64,000 bases of DNA from Clostridia bacterium (GTDB taxonomy: Bacteria; Bacillota; Clostridia; Lachnospirales; Lachnospiraceae), in the NCBI GenBank assembly GCA_910574255.1, contig CAJTAK010000005.1, positions 318,733 through 382,732 on the forward strand, given 5' to 3'. Below the pieces are notes generated by a model. The model was not told where the DNA came from and did no database searches. It worked only from the letters and a program-made list of their open reading frames with translations. The stretch's first letter is position 1. The number at the start of each line of letters is the position of its first letter. A program made the translations under genes and the position numbers. Of the stretch, positions 61,109-64,000 are shown piece after piece.

Positions 61109-61885
61109 ATGTTGGAAAAGTTTAAAAAGAATGTTTTTGTTGACAATGAGAAAAAGATGGAGGACTTAATTATTTTGTATGATATGGGATATGATACAGG
61201 AAGATATTCCCATATCAGGATACAGCTTGGATTGGTGGATGCAAGGACAGTAAAGAGTGCGACAGAGGAAGAAGAAGGGGGTTATCAAAGGCTTTTAAAA
61301 TTCAGGCGGGTTATTGATATCACTGGTGATTTCCATTGGTCTAGGCTGAATCCGATTACTATATGTATCAGAGCAGATGGGGACAGGTATAATGTTGATG
61401 GCCAAGCAAGAGTATCGAGTGTCATAACATTGTATAAAAAAGGTGAAATATCTACACCAATGATACCATGCTTAATCTTAACAAATACAACATTAGAGGA
61501 TGAGGCGATGTTGTTTGGCACACAGGACGACGGGAAAACTCCATTAAGAGAATACCAGAAAGCCAAGAGCAAATACATAGGAAAAGATAAAAAAATTTGT
61601 GCATTAGCAGATACGTTAAGTGATTGTGGGATCAGGCTTTTTACGGATATTCAGGCATATAAAACTATCCGTGAGATTTATGATAATACAGATTTGGAAG
61701 TTTTTAAAAGATTCTGTAAGGTTATAAGTTCTGCATGGTTGAACGGTACAAAAGCACAGAAAAAGAATGCGACCTGTGGTGATATTTTGACAGGGTTGTC
61801 AATATTTTATTCAAAATATGCGAATGAAATTGATGATAGGAACCTAACAAAAAAGTTGTCTGAAAAAACACCGGATGCAGTTTGA
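61109..61885 (+). CDS. ParB/DUF262-like protein, probably truncated by in-frame TGA
   Basis: 258 residues to the TGA at 61883-61885. RYNVDGQARVSSVITLYKKG (94-113) is the ParB/Srx-type DGQ(H)R box. After TGA the same frame stays open for 36 codons, ELFNNYKNELDPDRKYLKTF followed by TVLYNKGKRKDRIDYM and TAG at 61994-61996, with coding-like composition. TGA would arise from CGA by one C-to-T change (DAV-R-ELF). Either a nonsense mutation or read-through. Third member of the DUF262/ParB/ParB-like run. Confidence 0.7.
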   Translation: MLEKFKKNVFVDNEKKMEDLIILYDMGYDTGRYSHIRIQLGLVDARTVKSATEEEEGGYQRLLKFRRVIDITGDFHWSRLNPITICIRADGDRYNVDGQARVSSVITLYKKGEISTPMIPCLILTNTTLEDEAMLFGTQDDGKTPLREYQKAKSKYIGKDKKICALADTLSDCGIRLFTDIQAYKTIREIYDNTDLEVFKRFCKVISSAWLNGTKAQKKNATCGDILTGLSIFYSKYANEIDDRNLTKKLSEKTPDAV

Positions 61886-62184
61886 GAACTTTTTAATAAT
61901 TATAAAAATGAATTAGATCCGGACAGAAAATACTTAAAGACTTTTACGGTACTTTATAATAAGGGGAAACGTAAAGATAGAATTGATTATATGTAGACAA
62001 TAAAAGTACAAGCCATCTCGAAGCATAGAAAGCAATAAATCTATCTCCGATCTGGCTTATCTTTTCTAAAGTGGCGTATTGATGAAGTAAAATTTTGTGG
62101 TTGGATTTGATTTTAAATGGAGAAGTAATAAATGTAGGCATTGATTTGTTATTTGTGGATTTAGATTGTGGAGGTAACTGATTA

Positions 62185-63867
62185 TTGAGGAATTCAAATA
62201 GGAGTAAAAATGTATTATTGGTAAATAAGGTCGAAGCAGAAAAGCTATTTCAAATTTATATGAGAGTACAATTTGGCGAAAAAACTGCTTTGAATGAGTT
62301 GTTTGAAACAATAGATAGTAAGCAAATAAGTAGAGTGGATGAAATAAATAAAGAATACCGAATGTCTCATATGGATAATGTACTTGATTCGGAATTAGTT
62401 TTAGATAATGAAAAAAATAAGCAAGAAGAAAATTGGATAGATTCAGTAAATTCAAATGTGACTTTCCAGTTTCCATGTTTGAACAAGCTACTTTACAAAA
62501 AGAAGAAAATGTTCTTATCTAGGGCAAAAAATACAGGTTATGAGAATGGTAAGAAGATAAAGAATAGTGGTCATAGCAAGTATTATGAGGGTGAATATGA
62601 TATTTCGGATTTTAATGAGTTAATGTATGAGACGATAATTGAAATTTTTAATGAGAAAACAGACGAAAATAACTGCTTAACATTAGATGGTAAGAAGAAT
62701 GAGAAATATCCGATATGTGATGGCGTGTCTTTGTTAAAGAATATATCCTATTTTACTTCAAGAAAAATAAATAAAAGAGCAAAGAATAGTTATTTGGACA
62801 TATTTGATACGGAATCTTGGAGTGAAGAGACAGATGAAGAAAATCCGTGGGCTACACATTCCCGTTTCGATGAATATGTGGTAAAAAAGTTTTTTGAATC
62901 TAAAAGCAGACCGTCACGGCTGGCAATATATGCGGAATATCTGGAATGGTTGGAGAAATATGATGTACATAAACTCTTTAAGAAAAATGCTTGTGATATC
63001 AATGCAATTATTGAAACGATAATGAATTGTGAAGATACTTTTATCAAAGACATGTCAGGTGATAAGGAAACCGGCTTAGGCATGCGTTTTATAAAACAGG
63101 AAATGTTACAAGAAATAATCAAATCCAGGTATGATATGAACATTGAACAGGAAAATATATCAAAAGATTTGGAAATTATAGAAAATCGTTTGTTAGATCA
63201 TTTATTGTACTCATTAAATTATAAGATCGATAAGGCCTGGGAAAGCGAAGGGGTTTATGAAAAGGAATCTGAGCGGTTTTTGTATGAACTGGAAAGAAAA
63301 AAATATATCAAAATATTTAGTAGAATAGGTTATGAGTTATATGATAAAAGTGTTGAATTTATCAATAGTGATGATTATGACAGTTATTTCAGAATAGTAA
63401 ATAAGTATGGGGATATGGTTATTGATATTGTTTCCTTAGAAAAAGGAAAAAAGAAGTATGATATGATCAATTTAATACTTGAAAATGATGATTTAGTGGA
63501 TGATGAAAGCGAAACACTGCTTAATATAGCAAAAACAATAGTAGCGTATTATCAAAATAAAGAAGAGGAATATAAAACAAATGAATTAGACGATTATAAA
63601 CTGGGTAAACTTATTGATTGGGAGAAAGGTTACTGGGAAGCTGAATTACAAGGTGAGCTTTTGAATATTAAATTGTGGTCAAACAAAAATGTGAAAAAGC
63701 CAATTCAACACAGCATAAATAAAGAAAGATTAATGGTTTATTGTGGATATATGAATTTTTACTTTTGCAATGTGGACAATAAAGTGTGTTATAGAGTACC
63801 TAAAGACAGACGTATTATTAGTAGAGCAAATAAAAATCATGAAATTTTTATGTATAATGTTGGCTGA
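62185..63867 (+). CDS. Large hypothetical protein, possibly sigma-like N-terminal half
   Basis: 560 residues from TTG 62185 (GTGGAGG upstream). DFNELMYETIIEIFNEK... with LLKNISYFTSRKINKRAK around residues 145-210 resembles a sigma region 2 layout (acidic helix, then basic segment); the rest is Asp/Glu-rich helices and a C-terminal beta region (YCGYMNFYFCNVDNKVCYRV). No family assigned. Low GC, downstream of the ParB-like run. Confidence 0.5.
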   Translation: MRNSNRSKNVLLVNKVEAEKLFQIYMRVQFGEKTALNELFETIDSKQISRVDEINKEYRMSHMDNVLDSELVLDNEKNKQEENWIDSVNSNVTFQFPCLNKLLYKKKKMFLSRAKNTGYENGKKIKNSGHSKYYEGEYDISDFNELMYETIIEIFNEKTDENNCLTLDGKKNEKYPICDGVSLLKNISYFTSRKINKRAKNSYLDIFDTESWSEETDEENPWATHSRFDEYVVKKFFESKSRPSRLAIYAEYLEWLEKYDVHKLFKKNACDINAIIETIMNCEDTFIKDMSGDKETGLGMRFIKQEMLQEIIKSRYDMNIEQENISKDLEIIENRLLDHLLYSLNYKIDKAWESEGVYEKESERFLYELERKKYIKIFSRIGYELYDKSVEFINSDDYDSYFRIVNKYGDMVIDIVSLEKGKKKYDMINLILENDDLVDDESETLLNIAKTIVAYYQNKEEEYKTNELDDYKLGKLIDWEKGYWEAELQGELLNIKLWSNKNVKKPIQHSINKERLMVYCGYMNFYFCNVDNKVCYRVPKDRRIISRANKNHEIFMYNVG

Positions 63868-63970
63868 AAGGTGCACTTACTTACCTAATCTAATATATAT
63901 AGTAAACGACATAAATATTTTCTATTTACTTTTCAGATATACCTTAGTAAAATAATACTGAGGTGATAGC

Positions 63971-64000
63971 ATGAATGTTAGAAAGTTTAAATCGGATAAA
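63971..64000 (+). CDS. Start of a further gene, cut by window edge
   Basis: ATG 63971 with TGAGGTGATAGC upstream; first ten codons MNVRKFKSDK. Too short to identify. Confidence 0.4.
   Translation, partial: MNVRKFKSDK

Noticed and set aside
61109..61996. UGA recoding (genetic code change) in the element
   Set aside because: Other element genes use TGA as a normal stop and TGG for tryptophan, so a single nonsense change is simpler.

Overview
The window looks like a chromosomal stretch of a motile, anaerobic Clostridia-type Firmicute, most likely Lachnospiraceae. The reasons are an oxygen-sensitive class III ribonucleotide reductase, rubredoxin, short flagellins with glycosylation genes, strong GGAGG ribosome binding sites and short intergenic gaps. 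Assignment below family level is not possible from the sequence alone. It falls into two parts: a host-like part (1 to about 21.4 kb) and a clearly AT-richer mobile or plasmid-like part (about 21.44 kb to the right edge), entered at what looks like the 3' end of a tRNA gene.

Host part. At 1-7.2 kb lie nrdD (reverse, running off the left edge) with two NrdR boxes, rubredoxin, a Nudix hydrolase, an AlaX-type alanyl-tRNA editing protein, an SCP2-like protein, a class III aminotransferase and a small hypothetical gene. At 7.2-18.4 kb lies a flagellin expression and modification locus with mirror symmetry. A Hin-like serine recombinase gene sits in the middle. On either side is a nearly identical ~118 bp leader (an inverted repeat), then a flagellin gene, a terminator and a paralogous glycosyltransferase-TPR gene, all reading outward. 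A candidate sigma-28 promoter lies between the repeats on the left side only, so inversion would move it from one flagellin to the other. Downstream of the right wing lie another glycosyltransferase, two IspD/TarI-type cytidylyltransferase homologues and a CDP-glycerol glycerophosphotransferase-like gene. Together these suggest flagellin decorated with a glycan and perhaps a polyol phosphate. A secreted protein and an O-antigen-ligase-like membrane protein close this part.

Mobile part. Mostly forward-oriented small genes follow: two HU-like proteins, a cold-shock-like protein, a winged-helix Rep-like protein, Phd-Doc, a predicted ~710 nt structured non-coding RNA, an AP2-HNH endonuclease, a decayed flagellar operon remnant (fliE/fliF/fliG/fliI and a lytic transglycosylase), ArdC, a sigma-like factor, DUF262 proteins, a PIN toxin module, a serine resolvase, a divergent RecA, two non-specific endonuclease-like proteins, a TxpA-like type I toxin, a TubR-TubZ partition pair with 11 bp iterons, a second Rep-like gene with an apparent ATC start codon, a divergent pair of DUF4062 proteins, and a DUF262/ParB/ParB-like run. 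Two short RNAs, each with a consensus promoter, LexA-like boxes and a terminator, suggest SOS control.

Interpretation. Partition (TubZRC), replication initiators, RecA, anti-restriction and toxin-antitoxin modules point to a large plasmid, plasmid-prophage or integrative element that now sits in the chromosome. No structural phage genes, relaxase or tyrosine integrase are visible. The right end and any integrase would lie beyond 64 kb. Many element genes remain of unknown function.
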